Positions 1-13,524 of a stretch of 64,000 nt of DNA are shown here, in pieces. This stretch comes from Puffinus mauretanicus (Eukaryota; Chordata; Aves; Procellariiformes; Procellariidae): contig JAJKFH010002906.1 of NCBI GenBank assembly GCA_023333565.1, positions 3,302,501-3,366,500 on the forward strand, in the 5' to 3' direction. Numbering within the stretch: position 1 is the stretch's first letter; each line of letters starts with the position of its first letter. The position numbers were made by a program, and so were the translations under genes. The notes under the pieces are model-generated. The model was not told where the DNA came from, did not search any database, and worked only from the letters and a program-made list of their open reading frames with translations.

Positions 1-111
1 TTGCTCAGCCTGGAGAAGAGAAGGCTCAGAGGTGAACTTATGATTTGTATAATTGCATGATGGGAAGGAGTAAATAAGATGGAGCCAGACCCTTCTCAGT
101 CGTGCCCAGTG
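1..111 (+). mobile_element. CR1 LINE fragment, sense
   Basis: The first bases encode a Leu-Ser-Leu-Glu-Lys-Arg-Arg-Leu-Arg run. The same run occurs in the CR1 frames at 29,582-30,118 and 55,561-56,100 (there on the minus strand). Similarity stops near 111, where AT-rich sequence of different character begins. It is the C-terminal end of ORF2, running in from the left window edge, and too short to name a subfamily. Confidence 0.6.
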
Positions 112-339
112 TTGTTTTAATTTTGTCATTGTTTCTCACTATCCAAATCTATTTAAATTAGCATTAAATTAAATTAATTTTTCCTAAGTTAAGTCTGTTT
201 TGTCCAAGCCAGTAGCTGGTAGGTGGTCTCCCTGTCTTTATCTTGACCCTCAATAAGCTTTTTTACCTTATTTTCTCCCTCTGTCTTGTTGAAAGGAGTG
301 ACTGGATGGGCGTCTGGCAGCTGGCCAAGGTCAACCCAC
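112..339 (+). mobile_element. Truncated LTR of a second avian ERV family (3' portion)
   Basis: AT-rich sequence with ATTAAATTAAATTAA is followed by a pyrimidine-rich stretch with 'ctccctgtctttatcttgac', then a GC-richer tail with 'ctggccaaggtcaaccca' and a CA end. This resembles the R-U5 part of a bird LTR family different from the one at 30,261. The 5' part is missing and no target duplication can be assigned. The call rests on remembered family resemblance and needs a repeat-library match. Confidence 0.45.
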
Positions 340-341
340 AG

Positions 342-560
342 TCATAGTATCATAGAATCATAGAACAGTCCTGGTTGGAAGGGATCTTGAAAGATCATCT
401 GGTCCAAACTTTTGTGGGAAGGAGAGCCTAGATGAAATTATCTAGTACCCTGTCAAATTGCATCTTGAAAACCTCCAGTGATGTGGATTCTATCACGTTC
501 CTGGGGAAGTTGTTCCAGTGAGTTATTGTTCTCAGTGTAAATTTGTTTCTCTAATCAAGA
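342..560 (-). mobile_element. CR1 LINE 3' end, antisense
   Basis: On the plus strand it opens with repeated 'catagaatcatagaa', the complement of the CR1 terminal ATTCTATG repeat. It continues with 'ggttggaagggatcttgaaagatcatctggtcc' -type 3' UTR sequence in broken similarity and then the complement of the end of ORF2. Similarity fades after about 560. It is a 5'-truncated, non-coding insertion. Confidence 0.75.
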
Positions 561-3500
561 TGAAGATACAGTGGAGCATCTTAAATGGGATTGACACCTA
601 TACTTAACCACGACTCTTGCACCTACTGAGTGTTTGAGGGCAGTATGTAATACAAACTTCTGGATATTTCTCCAAAAGGAGATTAAAATCTATTCCCAAA
701 ACAAATCCTTATTTTTACAATTTGTTTAGCTGGGTGAATAATATTGTCAACCTTAAGGACACCAGTTTTAAGCTTCAGCCCACAGGCTGTGCAGACATGG
801 GACTTTCTGTGCATTTGGTAATTGTAATTGCTTGTATGTGATAAGTAGATGCATTTTTTTTTTCATTTTCTTGTTCATGCTTAGGATGCCTCAGCGTTGG
901 CTACTGTTAGAGATAAGATACTGGAATAAGGAGAGTACTGGATTGAAACATGCATGCTTGCATTTGTCACTGAAGAAAGAAGTTGAGATTGATTGCCAAG
1001 CACTGTTAAGCATTTTCCTTGGAACCTTCCTTCTTCTATGAAATAATGCAATGCATTCTTCTCTCATATGGTGCTTCTTCTTTTGTAGTCATGACCCTCC
1101 AGATGGGAGAATAGAAACATCTACTCTTCCTATCACTGAGGATCAGAAAAATCAGAAAAATCAGAGCAATATTATGTAGCTTCCTTTAAAGAACAAAATC
1201 CAGTTTAATAGCAACAGAAATCACAGCAAATAGAATCCTCATTATTCATTTAATTGTAATGACATTCTGAAGATTGCATATTCAATATGTGTTAATACAC
1301 CCTGGAATCTCACCAGGAGTAACTGATGGGCATCTTTCCCTTAATACATAACAATTATTTCTAACAACAGCATAAAGATTTTAACTTCATATAAGAAGAT
1401 TTATTACATCCAATTGTTCCAGGAAATACTGACAAATTTATTGCATTCTTTGAGATTAATTCTTCTTCAGCTATGTAACTATAAAAATTAGGAAAATATT
1501 TAATGAAACCTATTGGTAACTTCAGTAATTTACAATTAATTAATTAATCATAAAAGTTACATGAAATAACACTAAGAATACAGCTAGAAAGTCCCAAGTT
1601 GAGGACGAAAGTACTCCTTGATTTTGGAACTGTTTTTGTGAACATAGTTGAGGACAATAAGTGTCACCTTTTCTCTTATTTTCTCCTCTTTTTTGTTACT
1701 TGCTTTTTACTTTCCACTGCTTTTCCTTCTTTGTAAATCTCCTTTGCTTTTAGATCCTGAAAAAATACTAATGCTATCTATTGTTTTCCAATAACTGGCC
1801 TCTCCAGTACTCCTGGGGAGCATCAACTCAGAATTTACTTTCTTCCTTCCCTGCTGTCTGACAACATCCTATTTTGGCCCCTTGTCTTGTAAATTTGATT
1901 GCAAGTTTTGTGCAGGCCAAGCTTATCTCTTTGTTCTGTACTTTTCTCACACCTAGCACAACAGCTTCAAAGTGTTATTATAACAAACTTACTGTTAACA
2001 CTTTCTTCTAATTTGCCTCTTGTGCTCCCCATGAATCTTTACATCTTTTAAAATGCTCCTCTTTTCATTTGGTCTTCTGTTGACTGTGTCAATGTGGCTA
2101 AATGACAGCTGATCAGGGACCGAACCTTAACTCTGAAACTAAGCAATTAAGATTGACTTGCATCCACACTGTTTAGGATTAGCTCTCTTTTTAATAGATT
2201 TGTCTTCTAGAAAACCAGTTGGAGTGGTGTAAAACATAGCCAGGAAGCAAGATAACAATTAGGCAATGCAGCTGACCAGGATTCCAATGTTTAAGGCTAC
2301 TCGCTTGCAGCATAGAGAGTCTCTTTGTCAGTAACCTGATCTAATGTTCAGATTGGGATAGGACTGTTTTCATGTCCTGCTCCCCTTCTCTCTTCAGGAG
2401 TTACCTCCTTCGTATGGTGTCAAAGGTCCTGAAATGACAAAAGGCAATGGAGTGCAGAAGAAACAAGTCTAACAGCTAATCCATTATGTTCTGTGTGGTC
2501 TCTTTGAAGAAATAACAATGAGATTGTGATTAATTTTAATAAAATGTGTGGATAATGTAAACTTTCTAAGAGATATCATTTGCAAAGTAGTGTAGCAATC
2601 TGATGGTCTGGAAATATCTCTCCAAAGAGAAGAAAGATCACTTTATTTGCAATTAGTGAGTCCTAAGAGCCCACATCATTGAAAATTTTATGTTTAAAGT
2701 GAAAAACTTTTAGTTATTGCAGCCATATTTATGAACAAGATTTCCATTACTCAAGCTATCTTCCTAATGGATTATAAAACACCAAGAAAAAAGTAAAGCA
2801 GAATAAATGAAAAAAAGTGCAGTCTACATTGAACAGAGAGATGATCCAGCCCTATGAAGTTAGAGACAAGTTACCCAGATGCTAAGTTAGGTGAGGTACT
2901 GAAACAGCTAAAATGACCCTTAGTGTAGAGTTTTATCCAAAGGGTTTTTTTTTAATTTGTTTGTTTTCCATCATGGGAACCTTATTTCCGATTTCATCAT
3001 CAAGACCTTAATCGTTTCATTTGCTAGAATAAAGCTTGTTTTCTCTTGAACTTTATCTAGTGTTTACACAAAACGGGGGAATCTGGTAAGTACAAAGCAG
3101 ACTGGGTCTCAATGAAAAACGGACAAATAAAACTGCATTGTGCATAAACCCAGCCAGAGAAAAGTTCTGTGAGCTTGCAAATTGAGGTGTGTTTCCTCAC
3201 GTACTGCAAGGATCAGCTAGTGCCAGATGTTGAGAAAATACATCTGGAAAGTGTAAGACAATACATTTCTGGAAAGGAACAAGGGATGATAGTATGCAGT
3301 ATCACTTTAACCAATATTCCTACACAACCTGTGTTTTTTCCCCTCACTTTGATTCTTGCATGTAACACTTTAGGCATAATCACTTTTGTTTCTTTCCTCC
3401 CTCCTTTCTTACATTTCCAATATATTCTACTAGCCTGCCTCCTTTCTGAATCCTTCTGGTAGGCTACCTGTCTTCTTATCTATTTCTGCTGAAAAGCCTT

Positions 3501-3967
3501 CTTTTAAGACTGTCTTCCTCTGTGGGTTCTCATCTCATTCTCCTTCCTTTTGTCTTCAAGATCTCAAGTATGCTCCCAGTCCTACAGCCTGAACTCTGCC
3601 TTTCCCTAAATCCTATCCAATCCAGTTTACATTTGTAATCTTTGGAAACGACACCCACAAGTCTCATTATTGGTATCTTTCTGGTAAACTCTGGCACTTG
3701 GGGTTGTAGCTGTAAAATATTTCCTGAGGGGGGAAAAGTAGTTCCTGAAATTGTGTCATATAGCCAGGAGCCTTTGGTTTAGGGCAACAAATACAGGCAG
3801 AGGAACTATTTTCACCTCAGGGTGGCTATTTTTAATTCAGTTACCTCCCACTAGACGTACAGGAATATTTGGTGTAGCACCTGCTTTTGTTTTATTTTTC
3901 ATGGAGGGCAGGCTGATATCTCCACTTTCATCCCTGCAGAGATTATTGTTTCAGAAAGGGCAATCTT

Positions 3968-3985
3968 CCCCCCCCCCCCCCCCCC
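3968..3985. repeat. (C)18 homopolymer
   Basis: An uninterrupted run of 18 C on the plus strand, hence poly-G on the minus strand. It creates Pro- or Gly-rich spurious frames on the two strands. Such tracts are length-unstable and prone to sequencing error. Confidence 0.95.
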
Positions 3986-6900
3986 TTTGCTTGTGGTCTG
4001 CTTTTATCATCATTTCTTTTCCTCTTCTGTTGAAAGAGGATGCAGTCCTGCCACCAGCACAGTAGTGTGAGGAGAAGGGGGGCTGCTGCAAGCCAACTTG
4101 TTCCCTCTCTTTTATATTGTGCACAGGGCAGGTGGAATATCTTTTCTTGCATGGGGAACTGGTACTTGGAGTAGGAAATTCCAAAATATTGTTACTGAAT
4201 ATAGGCAGATGATTGCTAGTACTCTGATATTTTAATCTATGATAATTTGGGAAAATTTGTCTGTACAACATAGGAATTTAGCATGTGTTTATAACACGAT
4301 CTACATATTTCTTGCAAGCAGCCAATTACAATCTGGAAGTACAGCTTTTTGTCTTAATTTTTGTGTTTCATGTTAGGCTGTGATCCCAAAGTGATGGTAG
4401 CACAAGCTGAATAATTTTAATAAAAGAGAGATATTCCCTTTTCAAATGCAGTCAATCTTTGCTGATTAAGAAGCTTCAAGCAAGAAAAATACTCTGTCAA
4501 GAAAAGAGGTTACCTTTGCAAAAAATAAGTGACAGTCATCAGTGATCAGCCACTAGAACCAGCCATGGAGTTGCTTGGCAAAGAAGCTCTAAGATTACTG
4601 AAGGACAGGCTCTAATTCACCTAACTTTTCAACCATTTGTAGTAGTTTGGGCTTGATAAGTCCTTAGGAGTCTAATGGGACTACTTTGCCTCCCTTAACA
4701 GAGATACACCTTCATGGAAAACTTCTAAGGTAGAAGACCAAGAGCGAAGGGCACTGAACTTTAAAAAGTCAGTCTCTTCTTCAAGCAATGTTCCATTTCT
4801 TTCGTCTTTTTTTTTTCTTAAATAAGACTACAGTCTATTTAGAAAGGTCTGTGGAAAAACCTACTAAGACCAGAAAGCTGAAATCTGTAGTGAGATTCTT
4901 AGAAAGGTGTTCACCTAAGCTATTTAGGGGTTTGAAGAGGAAGTTTTATTTATTTGTGGTAAGCAGAAGATGCTTTTCAATCTTAACATGGATTTAGACA
5001 AACACTCTACATCCTGAGAGAGTGTCTTGAAAATACAAGATGTTTGTACTGGCCCCAGTACAAACACCAACAAACTCAAAACCATGAGGTGTCCAAAATG
5101 TTGGATATTCCAGAAACAGTCTGAGAGTTGGAGTATTGAGATTCTGTTTCTTTGCCTGAGAGAAACAAAGAGGAGAGAGCTTTGAAGGATGGATTGCCAC
5201 AATGAGCTGGGCAAAAAGGAGAACGTTGCCTTCTCTGCCCAGACTTTTTAGGTGTTTATGTCTGTCTTCCTGGTATGTAATGTAGGCTAATTTGCTATAA
5301 AAGGAGAATATATGTTGCCTCTCTGGGAAATAACAGTGTGTTTTGAATGTAGTGTATAGAATAGTTTGGGTTTCTTTTAATTCTTTCTAAATGTAATTTG
5401 AGCACAAATAATTCATTTTATATGCACATGAAGTAAATTACAAATGTAATTATAAACCAGTTTGCTGAGTTGGTGTTTCTGACTTTCCCCTCCATACAAT
5501 GGAGTGTAAAAATGCCTCGGCAAGCTGAAAACAAGTTCCGTAATAGGATGCAGAATAGCAGTATCTTTTTGGAAAGGAAATTTCCATGATCTGGAAAAAT
5601 TTTGGTGCAAGATACCCTGTCTCCTATACCCTACTTGTTTTTTCCAGGTCTAAACTTGTATTTCTGCTTGATGCTGTATGATGCAGAAGAAAGAATTCCT
5701 ATTCCTTAAAGCAAGTTCCAAAGAAACCATAGGCTAATATTCTTCTGATAGAAATGGATATCCCTTGAAAACATGATTTTTTCCATCCATCACTGGTTTC
5801 AGATTCATAGTTGGGCCAGAATCAGGTTTAATTTTCATTATAGGGTCTCTCTGGGGAAAAAAATTGAAAATTTCCAAACTTTCTTCTTTGGTCTATGTGC
5901 TAAAATATGATACTTAACACTATTAAAGCTCTTTGCATCTTCAAAGTCCTTCAAAATGCTTAGCTCTATGGCATCAAAAAAAATGTTAGTTCCGTTATAC
6001 AGATAGGCTAGAAAAGTTGGCAAGCCTGTGGAGCAAGCCATTCCCAGAGCTGGCAACAAATCCCAGCAGTCACAGCTGTCACTTCTAGGCTTAGATCACT
6101 CTGCCTCTCTTCAGTGTTTAAATAACATGATAGGCCTTTACCATTCCTAAATAATTCTGCTTGTCGCTAGATAATTTGTCTCATGAGGCCAGGGAAAAAA
6201 CAGAAGAGAACAGTGAAGAAGAAGAAAGAGAAGGTGATTTCATAGTGCCATCACTCAATGATAAGCTGTTTTTAGGGCCGCTGCCAAGGGGAATACAGAG
6301 GCATGGGTTAGTCTTGCTGGGAATTACTACAGCCATATGTAATTATACATATTTATTTCAATTAGTTATAGGTTCATAGGAACGGGAGGAAAACCCCCTT
6401 CTATATTGATGCCCTTTAAATGTTGTACCTGAGAGCTGGGTTGCATCTAATAAAGATATAGTTGTAGCTTTTAAGTACCCTTCAGAGAAATTTGGTCAAG
6501 CTGTCAGTGTTACAACTGTTTTTTTCAGTAAATTCAGTGGCATCTTCATCACTGGCTATGGAGGTACAACACATTGACTGAATTTGAATAGGTTGACTGG
6601 TACAACTTGATTGTTTATACAAATGCTGATAATATGCCAATTACAGTTTTAGGGTGCTTTTTGGGTTTTGGTATTTGTTAAGAGCTCAGTTTAACAACTC
6701 ATTGTAAAACTTCTAAATTTTGTTGCAAGAAATAAATAAAAAGGGTTTTTTTACTGTTTCATTGCTTACAATACTTGCTGACATTTACTTGTCTTTCCTC
6801 TTACATACAGCTAGGGCTCCTGCATTTGGAAATGACTTCATTAAAATAAAAATATGGTAACATATGATGTTTCAAAAATAAAATAACTTTACAAACCCCC

Positions 6901-8483
6901 AAACCAGCACTTCCTAATTAGTATCAGAGTAGCAGAAACAAAGGTTTCTTTTACTATGGAGTGGAATATGTTGAAATGGAATCTTCAGAGATGTGAAATT
7001 TTTGTGTTTCAAGTTGAACAAAATTTATGCTTTTTTATACATAAATATGTGCACATAGGAGAATTTCTAACTTGTTAAATACACTGTGCACAGGGATACA
7101 TGGGATGGACTGAAGGTGCTTGCTCTGCAGAAGAGTTGACTGTAACTGTAACCAATATATGATGCAAATGTATATAAAATTTCTAACATACACACATATA
7201 TACATGTTACTTTATGAAAAATTCAAATATAACTACATAATCTATCACAAAACCTAAAGGCAGTGTATAACTTAGAACTTACAATATAATGAGAATTTAA
7301 ACAAGAAAACAACATAGGGCAGTGGGGAATAAAAGAAATAAAAAATCACTTAATCTAGTATCCATTGGGAATTAAAGGCAGTGGAAGAAAGGAAAGCATG
7401 CAACACGGCAGCTTCGCAAAATGAACATTTTAAAGTGCTGAATCAACAAAACCCAAATATTAATGCTGGATAAGACACTAGCATTTATATGATGGTTTGA
7501 AAGAAGTCCTATAGGCATTTACAGGATTCATTGAATGCAAAGAAATGTATTCAATTTCAGAGACTTTAGAATATTTTGCAGAAATGTCTGTAAGATTCCT
7601 AAGAACTCTACTGGTTTTTAAGACTGTTGCATTCTGAACAATCTTTTAACATTGACAACTTGGTGTTTATTTATTTATGCTATTGAGAAACTCAGAAAAA
7701 TCACATACATTAATTTAAAACTTAGCATTTTTATTCAACATAACTAAATGTCTTCCTCAATGTAGTTGTTTGATCTTATACAAATTTCTCCTTCTGTTAG
7801 TCTGATAAAATATTAAACCTGATTGCTTTCAAAGACAAGTTACTGCAGTATAGTAATTGAGGTTGTTTATAAACATTTAGAGTTCCTAAGTGTAACATTA
7901 TCCTCTATAATAATTTGTTGATTGAGCTGGCAGAAGACAATGGGTTTTGATTAGATGGTGCTGTCTCATTAATATGTATGGTTCTGTTTCTCCATTTTGT
8001 TTCCACTTATGTCTGTACATTCAGAGTGGGGGGACAATTTATTTTTCATTATTATTGGTTCTGCATGATTTTACATAATTGCAGTCATTCTTAGACTTCT
8101 TCCAATGTTCTGAGCCCCTGATTACCAATGACCTATTTACTCCTATCAGTGTGATCAACAGTCACCTGAAATCAGCAACTCACAACTTAATTAAACTAGA
8201 TTACTTCTAAACAATAGTCAACACTAAACCCAATGCCAGCCCTTGGCTTCTCAGCACAGCAAGATTAAACTCAATTTTGGGGTTTGCTGCCACAAGCAGG
8301 TGGACGAATAACAGGGTTCTCATGAGAAGGAGAGGATCTGGAATAGTAAGGCAGGACAGGGAAATACGGACTTGCTGTTCCCACCTAGATGAAGGGAAAA
8401 CAGAGATGGAAAGCTGACTTTAGTGGGGGTAGTTGTTCTGACTCCATCAGTGATGGTTTCTCTGGACACACCAATATCACCCT

Positions 8484-8502
8484 CAGCAGCAGCAGCAGCA
8501 GC
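8484..8502. repeat. (CAG)6 microsatellite
   Basis: About six CAG units. On the minus strand they give a short Ala run in a 78-codon frame with no other protein-like feature, so I treat the repeat as non-coding. Confidence 0.85.
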
Positions 8503-8693
8503 TCTGATTTTCCAGGGATTTAATACAGGCAGAATAAGCAGCATGATTACAGCCATATGCAGCAGTCTTGTTCTGGGCAGCTACATGGTTTGGTAATACC
8601 TAAAGGCAGCCATAACTGAATCGCTCCCTGGTCTATCCTCAACTGAAGGACTTGCGGTAGTATTCATGTAATTGCTTCCCCAGGATTTGATGC

Positions 8694-8726
8694 TGTCCCG
8701 GTTTCAGGACAGGTTAAACCACGACA
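8694..8726 (+). mobile_element. 33-bp miniature LTR (both termini only) with 5-bp target duplication
   Basis: The segment starts 'tgtcccggtttcag', like the 5' end of the LTRs at 30,261 and 40,545. It ends 'caggttaaaccacgaca', identical to the 3' end of the LTR at 30,261-30,779. The roughly 490-540 bp normally between these ends are absent. It is flanked by GATGC on both sides (8,689-8,693 and 8,727-8,731), a 5-bp duplication like that of the solo LTR at 40,545. This is either a solo LTR reduced by internal deletion or an insertion of an already deleted LTR. Confidence 0.85.
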
Positions 8727-8770
8727 GATGCTAACACTTTAATGTGTTTGTCGTTGTTTTGTTTGTCCAT

Positions 8771-8800
8771 TTGGTTGGTTGGTTAGTTGGTTGGTTGGTT
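8771..8800. repeat. (TTGG)n microsatellite
   Basis: About seven TTGG units with one interruption (TTAG). Confidence 0.9.
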
Positions 8801-9200
8801 TTAAATCAACAAAAACTTGTTCTTTGCGTTTGCTTGTTCACAGAGTTTTCCCTTTAGTCTATCCTGGCTGGAGCTCTTTCTGGGCACCTTTTCCACTCCC
8901 TTTGTAATGTGGGGTGGAGATGAATGGACACACCTGCCGTTAGGACTTGGTAATTCTTTTTAAGACACCCTGTCAACCCCATGGTGGAATGACACTACAG
9001 AAGAACATCGTATGTCTGTGTCTAATGTGCTAGAACCCCTAAAGGAGATTAAGCATCTGCATTCAAAAGGGAATTTGAAAAGCAATTTCTCAGAATTAGA
9101 CCTTTAGAATTATTTATTTTCAGCTACCAGTTTAGGCATGCAAATAATAATAATAATTTTTTTTTTTTAAAAAAAGCCTATTCAGCCAGGAACAGCTAGA

Positions 9201-9230
9201 TTGATTGATTGATTGATTTATTTATTTATA
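9201..9230. repeat. (TTGA)n/(TTTA)n compound microsatellite
   Basis: TTGATTGATTGATTGA passes directly into TTTATTTATTTA. Confidence 0.9.
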
Positions 9231-9791
9231 TTAGGAGAAGCATGAGAGGAGTCCAGGGTTAAGAATGTTCTCTGGCTATAGCTTACCGCAGTATTGGGGG
9301 AACAATTACTGTTAAAGCCAATACAATTTGATTTTATACGAAGCATCAGATAGCTTTTCTCTGTGGAGATCGGTCTGATGATGTGAGGAGAAATTTGGGG
9401 ATGAAGACTATCTGATTTTCATTTTGCTGTTTTTTCCACTTGCTGTCCGCCCTAGCTTTGTGCTGTTAGTATTTGGGGAGCACTTGTTTCTTGCTTTTCA
9501 GTTCTGCAAGGCACAGGACGGCTGAGCACTGCTCTTGGTTGGATGGAGTAACTAAGTAATGAAAAGCAATTTGAAGGTAAGTATGTGAGTCTCATCATCA
9601 TAATTATAAGCAGACTAGTGGTGTGAAACCTATTTCTTACTGCAAAATGATAGCTTCCTGACACTTTTACGTTTCCTATCTTTCTAGGGAACCCTTCTGC
9701 AAAGCAGGGATAACTGCTTGAAATGTTTCAGTAATGTTTATTATAGTGACCAGGATTATTAAGAAGGTCCTTTGAGTAGCACTGTCTGGTT

Positions 9792-9795
<4 letters not shown>

Positions 9796-9824
<29 letters not shown>

Positions 9825-9863
9825 AAAAGAAAAAAAGAAAAAAAAAAGGAAAAAAAAAAAGAA
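9796..9863. repeat. Poly-A / A-rich tract
   Basis: A pure run of 28 A (9,796-9,823) is followed by an A-rich tract interrupted by G. It produces poly-Lys and poly-Phe frames that are not genes. It could be the tail of an old retroposed transcript, but the upstream sequence shows no recognisable source. Confidence 0.9.
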
Positions 9864-11983
9864 TTTGCAGTGGTCCACAGAATATCGCTGCCATTCTGTA
9901 ATGCCAGAGAGGATTTTTTTGCAGGGATCTGTGATGTGCAAGTCAGTTACTTTGACTTTACTCTGAAAAGGCCCTTAAAACAATTCCACAGGAATGTTAG
10001 CTTGAGGAAAACAAATGCCGAAGATCCAAAGTCACACGGTATGTGCTGTAGCGGGCAGTGCTGTGCTGTGCTGAAGGACTAGAAAGACATCTTTACAGAT
10101 CCTTTTTATGTTCCAGTGTTTTTTTCTCTAACCCCATCTGGAAACAAAAGAAAATAAACTCAGGCAACAGCATCTGTTGCTCCTGCTGCTCTGAATTAAG
10201 CTAACTTAGTTTAATCATTTCACAAAACCCAAACACTATTGCTCTACCTTTCCAGGTGTTATCCTGGCTCATAGACCGACACTTCAGCTTGGCTCACCAA
10301 TTCTTCTCATAAACTATTCAAATCCTGTGAATTACTATGAACCATAGACAACTTTTAATTTCCCTTCTGGCAGAAAGAAATGTATAACCTGCTTTTACTG
10401 CACTATTATTTTTCTTAAACAAAGATTTGTATGGAACTTCTCTTCCTGTCTTACACTGGCTGCACCCACGTGAAAAATAGCGCTCAGCACATGCAATATG
10501 TGGGAGGTGGTTGTCTGGGGACTTTAATGGAGGAGAAGCATTCCAATTCTTTGGAGGTCACTATGGGATGTTTCTTCTTGATAAGAGATGGGAAGAAAGG
10601 AAGAGGTTTCAAACTGACTTTGATTTTCGGGAGTACTGTGGGCTGTGTTCTGTCTGTATTATTCCTGAGCATGCCACTCATCCATAAATCTGTCCAAACC
10701 TTGTTGAACTCCAGGGCAATGCATAACCTCCTGCATTCCCAAACCATCCAGCAGAGACTAACACGAGAAACAAAGAAATCAGTTCCACAGCAGAAAAACG
10801 GTGAATGTATAATTTTTCTCTGCCAGAAAGTGAAGTATCTAATTTATCTTGTAAATAACTGCTTGTGGATCTGACTTAAAAGAGTAACATAAACAATAGA
10901 GCGGTAGAGAATTTGGTTATTTGGACTGACTCACCGCACTATCTTTATAGTAAAAAATAACTGTGTTTATACACGATCATCAGGCATGGCTTTACTAGGA
11001 AACTGGGTAGAAACAGCAGTAGTAGCAACCTCTTTTTTAGCAAAAGTTGTTGCTCTGCCCATGTTCCTCCTCATGTGCCACAGAGGAACAGGCCTCCCTC
11101 CACTGCAACACAATTTATCAGGATACAGCTTTACATTCAGTTCTGCCATAGTAGATTATGTCTATATTCTTTGATTACTTTGAAATTGTTTGATTGTAAA
11201 TTGTATTTTTTAAATCCTAAATTAGATAAAGGCACAGAGAATGAATGTCTAGCTAGAGAGCTGTAATATGCATACATGTATGCTAGAAAATATTATATGG
11301 AACTAAAAGATGTAATTATTACATGCATCACTTAGGCTTTGCAAGAAGTGTACTAGATGTAGTTTTAAACCCTTCAGTTATTATCTTCTTCATAATTCCA
11401 TGGCTAAACATGTAAAGAAATTGCATCTTTACCTCCAATTTCAAGAACTTAACAGAATGTTTTGCTAGATGAGGGCGAAGTTTATAAAGTTGAAGGTTGG
11501 AAACACAGCTGCTATATTTACCCATTTTCAGAAGACAAGCAAATTAAATTCTATAAAGCTAAAATAGCATTCTGTTTCTTGTTATATGTATATAGTAACA
11601 AACTGTTTGTATTAAACAGTTGAAAACCTTCTTGTACTGCTATCTAAACACTGTTTATTATTCCTTCAGCGTTGCATCCTTCTATCAATCAAAAATATAT
11701 GCCTTTCTCAACACCTCCTGCACAATCTGGTTTTGCTTAGTAATTCTTCCAGAAACTATTTGTAAAACAGCTTTCTCATCAGACATTGCACCAGCAATAT
11801 ACATTCAAAAGAGAAAAAGAAATCTGAAAAATACTGTGTCAAGGCACTAATTAATTCTTTTTTTAACAAGTTCAAAATTCTAGTGACTAGAAAGTTCTTT
11901 TGTAAATGAGCATTTAAATAAAACCATCTCATTAAAGTCTCTGAACTTTCTACTTTTATTACTTAATCTTGTCTTCTCTTTAG

Positions 11984-12029
11984 GTTTTACAGTGTACCCT
12001 GTATATTTTACAGTTTTACAGTGTACCCT

Positions 12030-12061
<32 letters not shown>

Positions 12062-12062
12062 T
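11984..12062. repeat. 29-bp tandem duplication followed by (TAT)n
   Basis: A 20-bp string beginning 'gttttacagtgtaccctgta' occurs at 11,984-12,003 and again at 12,013-12,032, a period of 29 bp. The second copy runs directly into about ten TAT units (12,031-12,062). Replication slippage is the simple explanation. Confidence 0.9.
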
Positions 12063-13496
12063 CTTCCAGTAGCCGAAATAGCTGAAGTTATGAACAAGTA
12101 ATGCATTATCAGCATATAAGAGTTAAAAGTCAAGAGACAATTTGAAGGAAAGGCCTATGCGAAACCCTAATGAAGCTGGTACAAGTCCTATGGACTTTGC
12201 CATGCTTTAAACCAGCTCAGTAGGTCCTTACTAGAAGAGCACTTATATGCAGCTGTAGTCTGGAGTACATAAGTAATTTTACTGTATTCGGTGGGATTAT
12301 TCTCATTCTCAGCTGATCTGAGAGGCTTACATCAAAATGCCTTTTTCTCAATACACAAATTTTGTATATAGAAATTATTCTAGGTCCAATGAGACGAGGG
12401 CCTTTTCTGGGAGGAAAGAATATAAGCGAAGTCTGTTTACTTCACCTCACTTTGTTATGTCTTGAGACCTTGTGTTGTAAATGCATTGCAGACAGAGATG
12501 ATTTTCTTTCAAACCTGTCTACAGCAACTTTGAAGCTTTTTTAAATGTTAATTTCCATTTTAGTGCTTCCTATAATTTTCATCTATCTATTTCAAAACAT
12601 TATAAATCAGTAATAAACAGAAGGGTTGAAGCCAAAAATATTTGTTATTTCCTTCCCATTTATGTACATTTATCTCCTTTTATCTTTTTTTCCCCTCTCA
12701 TCTGATATCTCCTATGGAACCAATACTGCATCACAAAAGTGACTGGGATAGCACTGACTGCAGTAAGTGAATCATTACTGTCCATCCATCAATTACTGTT
12801 ACATCCCTAGGGCACTGACCATATCATTTTCCCTGCCCATTGTTTGCCATCCCGTTTAATGACAATACACTAAAAGGCAATGGATGAACATACTAATAAC
12901 TAATGATAAGAGGTACAAGTATGACATGCTTTATGGGTAAAGGATAAATAAATGACAGAAAATGGCTATCATACCTCTTTAAATGGATCTTGAGCTTCTC
13001 AGACTTGGTTTTAAGGACACTTGCAGCTTTCAGCTAACTACATCAGGAGCTTTGTCACTTTTTTTAGGAAGAGGGCTTCAAGTAGTAAATTAGATCACTG
13101 AGTTAGATGGATTAGAATACATACCATGATAATTGTATGGGCATTACTTTAAAAAGCATTGATAGCATGTGCATATAATGGCTTTTTTGACATTGAATAT
13201 AAAACTGTTCAAACCAGATCAGACTAAAGATCACTTTGGCTCAGGTAGTTATACTAGCTGGTAAAGCACATCATTAAAATCAATAGGAACTTCCATGGTC
13301 ATACTGAAAATTCTCTGAGCACCAAAGAAAGATATCCTTATGAACTAAAAATCTAACAGAATGATTTGCATTGTAAAATAACCCATTCCCAACTATCAAT
13401 AGTCATTATTAAACATAAATTATTTTATCTTGGGATTTTTTCTATATATTCATAATTTTATGTACATTAATGATCTCTGGGTTTGGAGTTTGGTGT

Positions 13497-13524
13497 CCCC
13501 CCCCCCCCTTTTTTTTTTTTCCCC
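13497..13524. repeat. C12-T12-C4 polypyrimidine tract
   Basis: Twelve C, twelve T and four C in sequence. The minus strand is correspondingly G/A-rich. Length is likely to be polymorphic. Confidence 0.9.

Larger units (their letters stand above)
561..8693. other. AT-rich unique sequence without a recognisable gene
   Basis: Both strands carry only short frames with no family resemblance. Simple-sequence tracts inside are listed separately (poly-C at 3,968 and CAG at 8,484). The part around 7,900-8,220 is rich in TAAT and ATTA cores and could hold a conserved non-coding element, but nothing in the sequence alone proves it. Confidence 0.6.

Noticed and set aside
9676..9966. Poly-Phe and poly-Lys frames on both strands
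   Set aside because: Entirely due to the A-rich tract at 9,796-9,863.
10431..10874. 147-codon plus-strand frame
   Set aside because: No recognisable domain, overlapped by an 87-codon frame on the other strand, and no splice or promoter context. Expected occasionally by chance in 64 kb.
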